From contig DIGE01000002.1 of the NCBI GenBank assembly GCA_002419465.1, forward strand, positions 1-64,000: a stretch of DNA of 64,000 nucleotides, read 5' to 3'. The DNA comes from Geobacter sp. UBA5730. Its GTDB lineage: Bacteria > Desulfobacterota > Desulfuromonadia > Geobacterales > Pseudopelobacteraceae. A program made the position numbers and the translations under genes. Below the pieces are notes generated by a model. The model was not told the origin of the DNA and ran no database searches. It saw nothing but the letters and a program-made list of their open reading frames with translations. Positions 32,794 through 41,037 of the stretch are shown here, piece by piece. The stretch's first letter is position 1. Each line of letters opens with the position of its first letter.

Positions 32794-35700
32794 ATGGAAG
32801 TATCAACCGGCTCCACCGCTAGCACCCCCTTTGTCCATCTGCACCTGCATACCCAATATTCGCTGCTGGACGGCGCCATCCGGGTCAAGGAGCTGATCAA
32901 ACGGGCCAAGGAGTTTCAAATGCCGGCGGTGGCCATCACCGACCACGGCAACATGTTCGGCGCCATGGAGTTTTACGAGAAATGCCACGAGGCCGGCATC
33001 AAGCCGATCATCGGCTGCGAGTTATATGTCGCGCCCGAATCCCGCCTCTCCCGCGAGAGTACCCGTGGAATATCCGAAGCGGCCTACCACCTGATCCTGC
33101 TCTGCGAAAACATGGAAGGCTACCGCAACCTCTGCAAGCTGACCTCGGTGGGATTCAAGGAGGGTTTCTACTACCGCCCCCGGATTGACAAAGAGGTACT
33201 GGCCCAGCACAGCGCCGGCCTGATTGCCCTGTCGGCCTGCCTCAAAGGTGAGATTGCCATGCACTGCAGCCGGGACCGGATGGAGGAGGCCCTTGCTTCA
33301 GCCCGCTGGTATGCCGATCTGTTTCCGGACCGCTACTACCTTGAGCTACAGGAAAACACCCTGCCGGAGCAGGCGATTGCCAACCAGCGCCTGATGGAGG
33401 TGGCCAGAGAGCTGAACCTGCCGCTGGTGGCTACCAACGACTGCCACTACCTGAAACGGGAAGATGCCAAGGCCCACGAGGTGCTGCTCTGCATCCAGAC
33501 CGGCAAAACCATGGCCGACCCCACCCATATGCGCTTCTCGGCTGAAGAGTTTTATTTCAAGTCACCGCAGGAGATGGCCACCGCCTTTGCCTACGCCCCG
33601 GAGGCGATCGCCAATACGGTCAAAATCGCCGAGCGCTGCAACCTTGCGTTCGACTTCAAGACCTATCACTTCCCCCACTTCGAGCCCCCCCAGGACCAGA
33701 CCCATATCCAGTTGCTGGAAAAGCTGGCTGAGGAGGGACTGGTCGAACGGATGAAGAGTGTCCGGGTTAAGAATCCGTACCTTACCGCCGAGCAGGAACA
33801 GGGCTACCGTGACCGGCTGCGGATCGAGCTGGATTGTATCAGCCAGATGGGCTTTGCCGCCTACTTCCTGATCGTGTCCGACTTCATCACCTGGGCCAAG
33901 GACCACGGCATCCCGGTGGGACCGGGCCGGGGGTCTGCCGCCGGCTCACTGGTGGCTTACGCCACCCGGATCACCGACCTGGACCCGCTGCCCTACAACC
34001 TGCTGTTCGAACGGTTCCTTAACCCGGAACGGATATCGATGCCTGATATCGACGTGGACTTCTGCCAGGATCGCCGCGAAGAGGTAATCCAGTACGTTGC
34101 GGAGAAGTATGGCCGCGACAAGGTCTGCCAGATCATCACCTTCGGCACCATGAAGGCCAAGGCGGTGGTGCGGGATGTGGGCCGCTCGCTGGACATGGCC
34201 TACGGCGATGTGGACCGGATCGCCAAGCTGGTGCCGGACGACCTGGGGATCACCCTGGAACAGGCCATCAAACAGGAACCGCGCCTGACCGAGGCAGCCA
34301 AGGAAGACCCCCGGGTGGGTGATCTGCTGGAGACGGCCCGCTGTTTGGAGGGGCTGACCCGTCACGCCTCCACCCACGCCGCCGGCGTGGTGGTGGCCCC
34401 CAACGAACTGGAACAGTACTGCCCGGTTTACAAGGATCAGAAGAGCGGTTCGATCACCACCCAGTTTTCCATGAAATATGTGGAGAAGATCGGCCTGGTC
34501 AAATTCGACTTCCTGGGTCTCAAGAACCTGACCGTGATCGCCAACTGCGTCAAGCATATCCGGTTCGGCAAGCAGGCCGATTTTGATATCACCACCCTGC
34601 GGGACGATGACGACGAGACCTACAAACTGTTGCAGTCCGGCAACACCACCGGTGTCTTCCAGCTGGAATCCAGCGGCATGCGTAACCTGCTGCAAAGCCT
34701 CAAACCGTCCTGTTTTGAGGACATCATCGCCGTACTGGCCCTCTACCGCCCCGGCCCACTGAACTCCGGCATGGTGGATGACTTCATCGCCCGCAAACAC
34801 GGCAAGAAGAAGGTCAGCTACGACCTGCCCCAGCTGGAACCGATCCTTAAAGACACCTACGGAGTGATCGTCTACCAGGAGCAGGTCATGCAGATTGCCC
34901 GGACCCTGGGGGGCTACTCCCTGGGAGGCGCCGACCTGCTGCGGCGCGCCATGGGTAAAAAAGACCCGGCTGCCATGGCCAAGGAAAAGGACAAGTTCCT
35001 GGCTGGTGCCAAAGAGCAGGGGGTTGATCTGAAGAAGGCCGAGGCGATCTTCGACCTGATGGCCAAATTTGCGGAGTACGGTTTTAACAAATCCCACTCG
35101 GCTGCCTACGCCCTGGTTTCCTACCAGACCGCCTTCCTGAAGGCCCATTACCCCGTGGAGTTCATGGCGGCCCTGTTGAGCGAGGACATGGACAACACCG
35201 ACAAGGTGCTCAAAAATATCAGCGACTGCAAGGAGATGGGGATCGAGGTGCTGCCGCCGGACATCAACGCCTCGGAGCAGTCCTTCAAGGTACTGGAACA
35301 TTCGATCCGTTTTGGCCTGGGAGCCATTAAAGGAGTGGGCGGCGGTGCGGTGGAGTCAATCCTGGAAGCCCGGCAGGAGGGGCCCTTCTGTGACCTCTAC
35401 GATTTCTGCGAACGGGTGGATCTGCGCCGGGTCAACAAACGGGTCATGGAAGCGCTGATCAAGTGCGGCGCCTTTGATTCGCTCCACAAATGGCGGGCCC
35501 CGGTGATGGTTGCGCTGGACGATGCCGTCACGACCGGCCAAAAATTCCAGGAGGAACGCGATAGCGCCCAGGTCTCCCTGTTCGGCGACCTGCCGGCCGT
35601 AACCAAAAACGGCAACGGCCGCAGGATGCCGGAGATTGATGAGTGGCACGACAAGGAAAAGCTGGGGTTCGAAAAGGAGGCCCTGGGTTTCTTCATCACC

Positions 35701-36282
35701 GGGCACCCACTGGGGCGTTACGAGGCCGACATGAAGAGCCGTTGCAGCTGTGATGCGGCGGGCCTGGCCGACATGCCGGACAAATCCGAGGTGCGGGTCT
35801 GCGGCATTGTCAGCAGCCTCAAGGAGATTACCACCAAAAAAGGTGACCGGATGGGATTTGCCTCAGTAGAGGACCTTTCCGGCTCCTTCGAGGTGGTGGT
35901 GTTCAGCGACCTGTTCAGCCAGGTGGTGAGCCTGCTCAAAAGCGATGAGCCGCTCTTGTTCAAAGGGACCGTTGCCAACGATGACAAGGGCTGCAAGGTG
36001 ATCGCCAATGAGATTGTATCGCTCAAGGAAGCCCAGGCCCAGCACACCAAACAGGTACGCTTGGCCCTGAGACTGGCTGAACTGACCCCCCTGCAGATGA
36101 TCCCCCTGCGTGAAGCGCTGGAGCGCAATGCCGGCACCATACCAGTGATGCTGCAATTCGACATCCCCAACCGCAGCCGTACCACGCTGCGTCTGCCCGA
36201 CACCCTGAACGTTGCGGCCAGCGATGAATTAAAGGTGGCGATAGAACGGTGTGTCGGCTATAATGCCACGATCTTCGAGTGA
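32794..36282 (+). CDS. dnaE: DNA polymerase III alpha subunit
   Basis: The replicative polymerase catalytic subunit, 1162 residues, matching the usual DnaE1 length. Order: PHP domain (HLHLHTQYSLLDG at about 15-27, ITDHGNMFG), palm with catalytic PDIDVDF at 417-423, fingers, tandem helix-hairpin-helix and beta-binding region (QVSLFGDLP at about 927-935 resembles a clamp-binding motif), and a C-terminal OB fold. No proofreading exonuclease is included, as expected. The ATG at 32794 lacks a clear Shine-Dalgarno and follows a stable hairpin by 15 nt, so initiation may be controlled. Confidence 0.98.
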   Translation: MEVSTGSTASTPFVHLHLHTQYSLLDGAIRVKELIKRAKEFQMPAVAITDHGNMFGAMEFYEKCHEAGIKPIIGCELYVAPESRLSRESTRGISEAAYHLILLCENMEGYRNLCKLTSVGFKEGFYYRPRIDKEVLAQHSAGLIALSACLKGEIAMHCSRDRMEEALASARWYADLFPDRYYLELQENTLPEQAIANQRLMEVARELNLPLVATNDCHYLKREDAKAHEVLLCIQTGKTMADPTHMRFSAEEFYFKSPQEMATAFAYAPEAIANTVKIAERCNLAFDFKTYHFPHFEPPQDQTHIQLLEKLAEEGLVERMKSVRVKNPYLTAEQEQGYRDRLRIELDCISQMGFAAYFLIVSDFITWAKDHGIPVGPGRGSAAGSLVAYATRITDLDPLPYNLLFERFLNPERISMPDIDVDFCQDRREEVIQYVAEKYGRDKVCQIITFGTMKAKAVVRDVGRSLDMAYGDVDRIAKLVPDDLGITLEQAIKQEPRLTEAAKEDPRVGDLLETARCLEGLTRHASTHAAGVVVAPNELEQYCPVYKDQKSGSITTQFSMKYVEKIGLVKFDFLGLKNLTVIANCVKHIRFGKQADFDITTLRDDDDETYKLLQSGNTTGVFQLESSGMRNLLQSLKPSCFEDIIAVLALYRPGPLNSGMVDDFIARKHGKKKVSYDLPQLEPILKDTYGVIVYQEQVMQIARTLGGYSLGGADLLRRAMGKKDPAAMAKEKDKFLAGAKEQGVDLKKAEAIFDLMAKFAEYGFNKSHSAAYALVSYQTAFLKAHYPVEFMAALLSEDMDNTDKVLKNISDCKEMGIEVLPPDINASEQSFKVLEHSIRFGLGAIKGVGGGAVESILEARQEGPFCDLYDFCERVDLRRVNKRVMEALIKCGAFDSLHKWRAPVMVALDDAVTTGQKFQEERDSAQVSLFGDLPAVTKNGNGRRMPEIDEWHDKEKLGFEKEALGFFITGHPLGRYEADMKSRCSCDAAGLADMPDKSEVRVCGIVSSLKEITTKKGDRMGFASVEDLSGSFEVVVFSDLFSQVVSLLKSDEPLLFKGTVANDDKGCKVIANEIVSLKEAQAQHTKQVRLALRLAELTPLQMIPLREALERNAGTIPVMLQFDIPNRSRTTLRLPDTLNVAASDELKVAIERCVGYNATIFE

Positions 36283-36372
36283 ATAGTCTTTTTTCGCCCT
36301 GGCCGCGTCAAGCGGCAGATTTACTTGTGCGACGTACTCCACAATTTAATAAGTATTACGTGAGGTCATCTG

Positions 36373-37332
36373 ATGGCAGCTACCGTCTACCTTGAGTTTG
36401 AAAAACCGATTGCCGAGCTGGAGAAAAAAATCGAGGAGCTGCGCACCCTGAACGGTGGCAGCGATCTGAATCTATCCGATGATATCGCCTCCCTGGAAAA
36501 ACGGGTTGAGCAGGAGCGTGAGGAAATCTTCAACAACCTCTCCCGCTGGCAGAAGGCCCAGGTGGCCCGCCACATCAACCGTCCCTTTACCCTCGACTAC
36601 ATCAAGCATCTCTTCACCGACTTTAACGAACTGCACGGCGATCGCAACTATGGTGACGACCACGCCATCGTGGGCGGACTGGCCCGCTTTGACGGGCAAC
36701 CGGTGATGGTGGTGGGACACCAGAAGGGTCGCGACACCAAGGAAAAAGTGTTCCGCAACTTCGGCATGCCCAACCCGGAGGGCTATCGCAAGGCGTTGCG
36801 CCTGTTCCGGATGGCTGAACAGTTCAACCTGCCGATCATCACCTTTGTGGACACCCCCGGAGCGTACCCCGGCATCGGTGCCGAGGAACGGGGACAGGCC
36901 GAGGCGATTGCCCGTAACCTGCGCGAAATGTCTGAATTGAAGGTGCCGATCATCGTCTGCATTACCGGTGAAGGCGGCTCCGGCGGGGCACTGGCCATTG
37001 CGATCGGCAACCGGGTGTTGATGCTGGAGCATTCGGTCTACGCCGTCATCTCGCCGGAAGGCTGTGCCGCCATTCTCTGGTCAGACGGCACCAAGGGGCC
37101 CCAGGCTGCCGAAGCATTGAAACCGACCGCCCAGGACATCATCGGCCTGGGGGTGATCGACGAGATCATCCACGAACCGGTCGGCGGCGCCCACCGCGAC
37201 CATGAGGCAACCGCCCAGGCAATGGCTTCCGCCATTCGCAGTCACCTGGCCGAACTGAAAAAGTTGAGCCCGGACGAGCTGGTTGAAGACCGCTATCAAA
37301 AGTTTCGGGCCATGACCCGTATGGCGGAGTAA
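36373..37332 (+). CDS. accA: Acetyl-CoA carboxylase carboxyltransferase alpha
   Basis: The alpha subunit of the acetyl-CoA carboxylase transferase, 319 residues, working with AccD to make malonyl-CoA for fatty acids. The N-terminal coiled segment (EFEKPIAELEKKIEELRTL) is followed by the crotonase-like core: DYIKHLFTDFNELHGDR, GHQKGRDTKEK, TFVDTPGAYPGIGAEERGQ (about 157-175) and GEGGSGGALAI. It stands alone after dnaE, as in many Proteobacteria. GAGG lies 9 nt before the ATG. Confidence 0.98.
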   Translation: MAATVYLEFEKPIAELEKKIEELRTLNGGSDLNLSDDIASLEKRVEQEREEIFNNLSRWQKAQVARHINRPFTLDYIKHLFTDFNELHGDRNYGDDHAIVGGLARFDGQPVMVVGHQKGRDTKEKVFRNFGMPNPEGYRKALRLFRMAEQFNLPIITFVDTPGAYPGIGAEERGQAEAIARNLREMSELKVPIIVCITGEGGSGGALAIAIGNRVLMLEHSVYAVISPEGCAAILWSDGTKGPQAAEALKPTAQDIIGLGVIDEIIHEPVGGAHRDHEATAQAMASAIRSHLAELKKLSPDELVEDRYQKFRAMTRMAE

Positions 37333-37361
37333 TCCGTAACATGGTCACGCTGTTGACAGCT

Positions 37362-37385
37362 ACAGGGGTGCCTCGGCACCCCTGT
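37362..37385 (+). terminator. Terminator after accA
   Basis: ACAGGGGTGCC and GGCACCCCTGT form a perfect 11-bp inverted repeat followed by CTTGTTAAG, 30 nt after the accA stop. Confidence 0.75.
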
Positions 37386-37454
37386 CTTGTTAAGAGCCTG
37401 ACATGGCACACCGGCACCTGCCGCTGGCACCGATGGTGGCTTGACGCTTTACCC

Positions 37455-37520
37455 ATGCTGCTTGTCCTGGCCATCAGCTGCTCCCTGCTCAGCGTGCCAA
37501 CCCGACCGGAACAACCGTGA
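37455..37520 (+). CDS. Possible 21-residue hydrophobic peptide
   Basis: A short frame encoding MLLVLAISCSLLSVPTRPEQP, resembling a truncated lipoprotein leader (LAISC). Its stop overlaps the GTG start of the next small gene (GTGA), an arrangement that would couple translation. No good ribosome-binding site is visible and the peptide is too short to place; it may be a leader or chance. Confidence 0.25.
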   Translation: MLLVLAISCSLLSVPTRPEQP

Positions 37521-37726
37521 AACTACACATCCTGAAATTTCTGTTTCTGATCGTTGCGGGTTCTCTGGCTGGCGGGCTGCTGGGCTGGCTGGCCAAATGC
37601 ACCGGCAGCGGCTGAGCACTGCTGGGCAGCCCTTGGTCAGGGGCTTGGTACGGTGGCATTGCCGGTTTTTTGCTTGCCCTGGTGCCGGGAGAATCCAAAC
37701 AAGATAAGCATGGGGACAAGATATGA
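37517..37726 (+). CDS. Candidate DUF6132-like selenoprotein (in-frame TGA)
   Basis: A 69-codon gene starting at GTG 37517 with an in-frame TGA as codon 33 (37613-37615), predicted here to be selenocysteine. The product has a hydrophobic helix (residues 8-26), then CTGSG-U-ALLGSPW and a second helix (YGGIAGFLLALV). As I recall DUF6132 proteins, they read GC-x-x-GTCPITSNPW-x4-YG. Cys28, TGA33, Pro39, Trp40, Tyr45 and Gly46 fall at exactly the spacing of that C, C, P, W, Y and G. After the TGA the frame stays open to a stop that overlaps the rluB ATG (ATGA), as expected for a real coupled gene. A SECIS-like hairpin follows the TGA. The alternative is a nonsense mutation in a Cys gene. Confidence 0.72.
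37613..37650 (+). promoter_or_regulatory. SECIS-like hairpin following in-frame TGA
   Basis: After the TGA, AGCCC (37628-37632) pairs with GGGCT (37641-37645) around a loop TTGGTCAG. With U of UGA as 1, GGUC occupies 23-26; in the E. coli fdhF SECIS the loop GGUC is, from memory, at 22-25. The upper stem is only five pairs and the lower stem is weak, so this is suggestive rather than decisive. Confidence 0.5.
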
Positions 37727-38547
37727 TGGAACGTCTGCAAAAGATCATTGCCGCCGCCGGGATCACCTCCCGCAGGGCTGCTGAAGAATTGATCCTGGCC
37801 GGCCGGGTTACCGTAAATGGCCAGCCGGTAACCGAACTGGGGGCCAAGGCCGACCTGACAACCGACCTGATCACGGTGGACGGCAAACCGGTTAAGGCGG
37901 CTGACAAGCTGTACTATGTGCTGCTGCACAAACCGGCCGGCTACGTGACCAGCCTGAAGGATCCCCAGGGACGTCAACTGGTGACCGACCTGATCACTGA
38001 AATCGGGGCACGTCTCTTTCCGGTTGGCCGCCTGGACTACAATTCCGAAGGCCTGCTGCTCTTGACCAATGACGGTGCCTGGGCTAACCGGCTGATGCAC
38101 CCCCGCCATCAGGTTGACAAGGAGTACCACGTGCGGGTGCGCGGCAAGGTCGACCTCCAGCAGATCAAGCGGCTGTCTGCCGGCCTGGAGCTTGAGGATG
38201 GGCCCGTAACCGGCGCCACGGTTCGTCTGCTGAAGGCAGATCAGAACAATGACTGGCTGTCGATCACCATCCGTGAAGGGCGCAACCGCCAAGTACGCCG
38301 CATGTGCGCCGCCGTAGGGCTGTTTGTGGTGCGTCTGCGGCGGATTCGCTACGGCAACCTGACCTTGGGCGGACTAAACCCGGGCGAATACCGGCTGCTC
38401 ACCAATGAAGAGGCGGCCGGCCTCGATGCCCCCCCGGCACCATCTGCGCGTCAGAGGATCAAACCGGCAGTCCCAGACGCCCCACCCCCCAGAGTGGCCA
38501 GACCCGAACGAAGCAAACCGTCCGGATCAGCTCAGCGGAGACGCTAG
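37723..38547 (+). CDS. rluB: RsuA/RluB-family rRNA pseudouridine synthase
   Basis: A 274-residue pseudouridine synthase. The N-terminal S4 domain (ERLQKIIAAAGITSRRAAEELILAGRVTVNG, in part residues 3-20) is followed by the catalytic domain with VGRLDYNSEGLLLLTNDG, Asp105 being the nucleophile, and REGRNRQVRRMCAAVG. Such enzymes modify U2605 of 23S rRNA or U516 of 16S; RluB is favoured by overall pattern. A Pro/Arg-rich tail (about 240-274) is probably disordered. Its ATG overlaps the stop of the candidate selenoprotein gene. Confidence 0.92.
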   Translation: MMERLQKIIAAAGITSRRAAEELILAGRVTVNGQPVTELGAKADLTTDLITVDGKPVKAADKLYYVLLHKPAGYVTSLKDPQGRQLVTDLITEIGARLFPVGRLDYNSEGLLLLTNDGAWANRLMHPRHQVDKEYHVRVRGKVDLQQIKRLSAGLELEDGPVTGATVRLLKADQNNDWLSITIREGRNRQVRRMCAAVGLFVVRLRRIRYGNLTLGGLNPGEYRLLTNEEAAGLDAPPAPSARQRIKPAVPDAPPPRVARPERSKPSGSAQRRR

Positions 38548-38556
38548 AAACCGGCC

Positions 38557-40467
38557 ATGGGCCTTACCCTGCCCCGACTGATAGCCCTGCTGGGCTACAC
38601 CATCGCCTTGCTGGGTGCCATCCCGCTTTTTCCTCACCTGCCCCTGCTACCCAGACTGATCTTTCTGATCGGCCTGGCAACCGGTCTGGTGACAGATCGT
38701 CGCGTCAAGCCACTCGTTCCTCACCTGGTGTTGACCGTCAGCTCGCTGCTATGGTTTTTCTGGTATGCGGCTCAGTTCAGCCGGGCCAACCCGGTCCTGC
38801 CGGTGGTCAGCATCCTGATGGTGCTGCTTGGTACGCGACTGGCCGCCGGGAAGACACCCCGAACCTGGCTACAGACCTGTGGCATTGCGCTTTTTTGCCT
38901 GTCGGCCTCCTCGCTGTTTGACCTGGGACCACGTTTTTTGCTGTTCCTGACCCTGATGTTGCCGATGCTGGCCATGATGCTTGTAGCGCTGACCTTTCAA
39001 CAGGCTGGTGCGCAGTCACTTGGTCGATCCAGCTTGCGGCAGATCGTCATGGTGGGGCTGGCTCTTCCTTTGTTTGCCCTGCTCCTGACACCACTCTTCT
39101 TCCCGATTCTGCCCCGCACCCAGCTGCCGCTCTGGAACTTCTTGCAACAATCCGGCGGCAGCCAGCCAGCCGGTTTGTCCGACACCGTCACACCGGGCAG
39201 CACCCCCCAGGTGTCGGCAAGTGGCCTGCTGGTTTTCCGAGCGGAGCTGCCGCGCCAGGAACCGCGAAGTCTTTACTGGCGCGGCCACACCTTCAGCCGT
39301 CTGGAGGGGTTGCAGTGGCGTAAAGATCTTCCTGCTCCCCCACTCACGCCCCCCGCCGGCGTAGCCCAGATCACCCAGATCATCACCATGGAACCGGGCA
39401 GTTCCCGCGCCCTGCTGGGGCTTGACCTGCCGCTCAGCTTCGCGTACCAGAACGGCAGTTCCATCCCCTCTGCTACCTGGAACCGTCCACTGCCCTCCTC
39501 CCGCAGAATTCGGTATGGGGTGATTTCCGCCACCGGAGGGCTGCTGGTGGGCCCGCCGCCGGTCACGCAACGATTGACGCTCCTGCCGGATGCAACTCCG
39601 CTGCGCCTGCGTCAACAGGCTGCCAGATTGCGCCAGGCCGGCTCAACTGATCAGCAGCGGCTGGATGCCCTGGAAAACTGGTTCCGCACCAACGGGTTCC
39701 GGTACAGCCGCACGAATCTGCCGACGGGTGCTGATGCCTTGGAACGTTTTCTCTTTGACACCAAAAGCGGCCACTGCGAATTCTTTGCCTCCGGCTTCGC
39801 CTTGCTGGCACGGGGAGCCGGCCTGCCGGCCCGGCTGGTGGGTGGCTACTACGGTGGCGAGTACAACGAACTGGGCGGCTACTACCGGGTCAGCGAAGAA
39901 CGGGCTCATGTCTGGGTGGAGATCTGGATCAACGGCGCTGGCTGGCTGCGCTACGACCCCAGCAGTCTGGCGGTAAATGCCGACACGGCCCTGGGGGAAC
40001 CACGCCAACGTTCGCTGGCCATGCGGCTGCGGCTGTTGCTCGATTCCCTTGATCACAGCTGGAACTCGGCCATCATTGCCTACGACTTTGAGCGACAGCT
40101 GCAAATGGCCAGCAGTGCTCACTCTCGCTTGCAGACGCTGAGGTTGCGTAATCTGAACGGGCTCCCCCTGTTGCTTGGCTTGCTGCTGGCCGCTGCTGGC
40201 TTGATCTGGCTGGTGCTACGACTTCGCAGACGCGGCCTGTTTGACAGGAAAACCTGGCTGTTGCGTCGCTTCCGTTTGCTGCTGGAGCGCGACTGCGCCA
40301 TCCCCCGCACTATGCCGTTGGGCCTCTTCGATATCCTCAGCCGGACCACTAACCGGCAGGTCCATGAATTTGTCAGCATCTACGCACGGTCCTTGTATCA
40401 TCAGTCTCCCTTAACCCCGGCAGACTACCGACGTCTGAAACAGTTACTGCGGTATGGGTTTCTCTGA
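38557..40467 (+). CDS. TgpA-like membrane transglutaminase
   Basis: A 636-residue protein of the DUF3488 (TgpA N-terminal) plus transglutaminase-core family. About seven N-terminal helices occupy residues 1-215. A periplasmic domain follows, with the papain-like triad Cys407 (SGHCEFFASGFALLARGAGLPARLV, in part), His451 (ERAHVWVE) and Asp467 (RYDPSS), and one more helix near 540-560 leads to a cytoplasmic tail. In Pseudomonas the homologue is essential, but the substrate is unknown. It starts 9 nt after rluB. The usual MoxR/DUF58 partners are not adjacent here. Confidence 0.9.
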   Translation: MGLTLPRLIALLGYTIALLGAIPLFPHLPLLPRLIFLIGLATGLVTDRRVKPLVPHLVLTVSSLLWFFWYAAQFSRANPVLPVVSILMVLLGTRLAAGKTPRTWLQTCGIALFCLSASSLFDLGPRFLLFLTLMLPMLAMMLVALTFQQAGAQSLGRSSLRQIVMVGLALPLFALLLTPLFFPILPRTQLPLWNFLQQSGGSQPAGLSDTVTPGSTPQVSASGLLVFRAELPRQEPRSLYWRGHTFSRLEGLQWRKDLPAPPLTPPAGVAQITQIITMEPGSSRALLGLDLPLSFAYQNGSSIPSATWNRPLPSSRRIRYGVISATGGLLVGPPPVTQRLTLLPDATPLRLRQQAARLRQAGSTDQQRLDALENWFRTNGFRYSRTNLPTGADALERFLFDTKSGHCEFFASGFALLARGAGLPARLVGGYYGGEYNELGGYYRVSEERAHVWVEIWINGAGWLRYDPSSLAVNADTALGEPRQRSLAMRLRLLLDSLDHSWNSAIIAYDFERQLQMASSAHSRLQTLRLRNLNGLPLLLGLLLAAAGLIWLVLRLRRRGLFDRKTWLLRRFRLLLERDCAIPRTMPLGLFDILSRTTNRQVHEFVSIYARSLYHQSPLTPADYRRLKQLLRYGFL

Positions 40468-40502
40468 GCCGGTTGAGTTCCTCGGCTTACCGCCGCTTTG
40501 CA

Positions 40503-40554
40503 CATATGCACAAAAAGATTGACAACTTCCCGCCGGGCCAGTAATGTGCATATG
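40503..40554 (+). promoter_or_regulatory. Promoter flanked by inverted operator-like sites
   Basis: TTGACA (40519-40524) and TAATGT (40542-40547) are 17 nt apart. CATATGCACA (40503-40512) sits just upstream of the -35, and its perfect inverted copy TGTGCATATG (40545-40554) overlaps the -10. The centres are 42 bp apart, four helical turns, which favours cooperative binding or looping by a dimeric repressor. It serves the four-gene operon at 40593-42706; the DUF134 protein encoded there is a candidate ligand. Confidence 0.65.
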
Positions 40555-40592
40555 CAAATTATCAATCCCCCGCCCCGACAGGAGCCGCCGCG

Positions 40593-41003
40593 ATGTACGC
40601 CAGTTATACCGAAACCGTGCTGGACCACGCCCGCAATCCCCGCAACGTCGGCAGTATTGACGATGCCAATGTGGTGGTGCAGGTGGGCGATCCGGATTGC
40701 GGTGACACCCTGCTGCTGTTCATGAAGATTGAACAGGACTGCATTAAAGACATCAGCTTTCTGATCAAAGGGTGCGGCGCTGCCATTGCCACCGCCTCAA
40801 TGGGCAGCGAACTGGTCAAAGGCAAAAGCCTCAATCAGGCCCTGCTGGTAACGGACACCACCGTCACTGAGGCGCTGGGGGGGCTTCCCGATGACAAGGA
40901 GCATTGCTCCAACCTGATAGCCTCGGCAGTACATGCCGCCATCAGTCAATATCTGAGCACCATCACCGGCGAAGCAGCGCCGATCAGCTTCCAGTCGGCC
41001 TAA
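40593..41003 (+). CDS. IscU/NifU-N-like iron-sulfur scaffold
   Basis: A 136-residue IscU-fold protein. It opens with YTETVLDHARNPRNVGSIDDAN and keeps the three scaffold Cys segments: GDPDCGDTL (about Cys36), KGCGAAIATASMGSEL (about Cys61) and EHCSNL (about Cys104). It is a shorter, divergent member distinct from the housekeeping IscU/NifU, with no cysteine desulfurase next to it. In this operon, with a NifX-like protein and a DUF134 regulator, it may assemble or deliver an Fe-S or Fe-metal cofactor; that is inference. CAGGAG lies about 10 nt before the ATG. Confidence 0.88.
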   Translation: MYASYTETVLDHARNPRNVGSIDDANVVVQVGDPDCGDTLLLFMKIEQDCIKDISFLIKGCGAAIATASMGSELVKGKSLNQALLVTDTTVTEALGGLPDDKEHCSNLIASAVHAAISQYLSTITGEAAPISFQSA

Positions 41004-41037
41004 ACGCCGCAGGTTCTTACAGACAAGGAGTATTCGA

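Noticed and set aside
33946..35301. A 451-codon open frame opposite dnaE
   Set aside because: Antisense shadow of a strongly conserved gene, with no recognisable domain.
36302..36316. GCCGC/GCGGC hairpin after dnaE as a terminator
   Set aside because: Only five base pairs and no T tract.
37353..37358. TTGACA just after accA as a promoter for the selenoprotein gene
   Set aside because: No -10 lies at 16-18 nt downstream, and that position falls inside the accA terminator stem.
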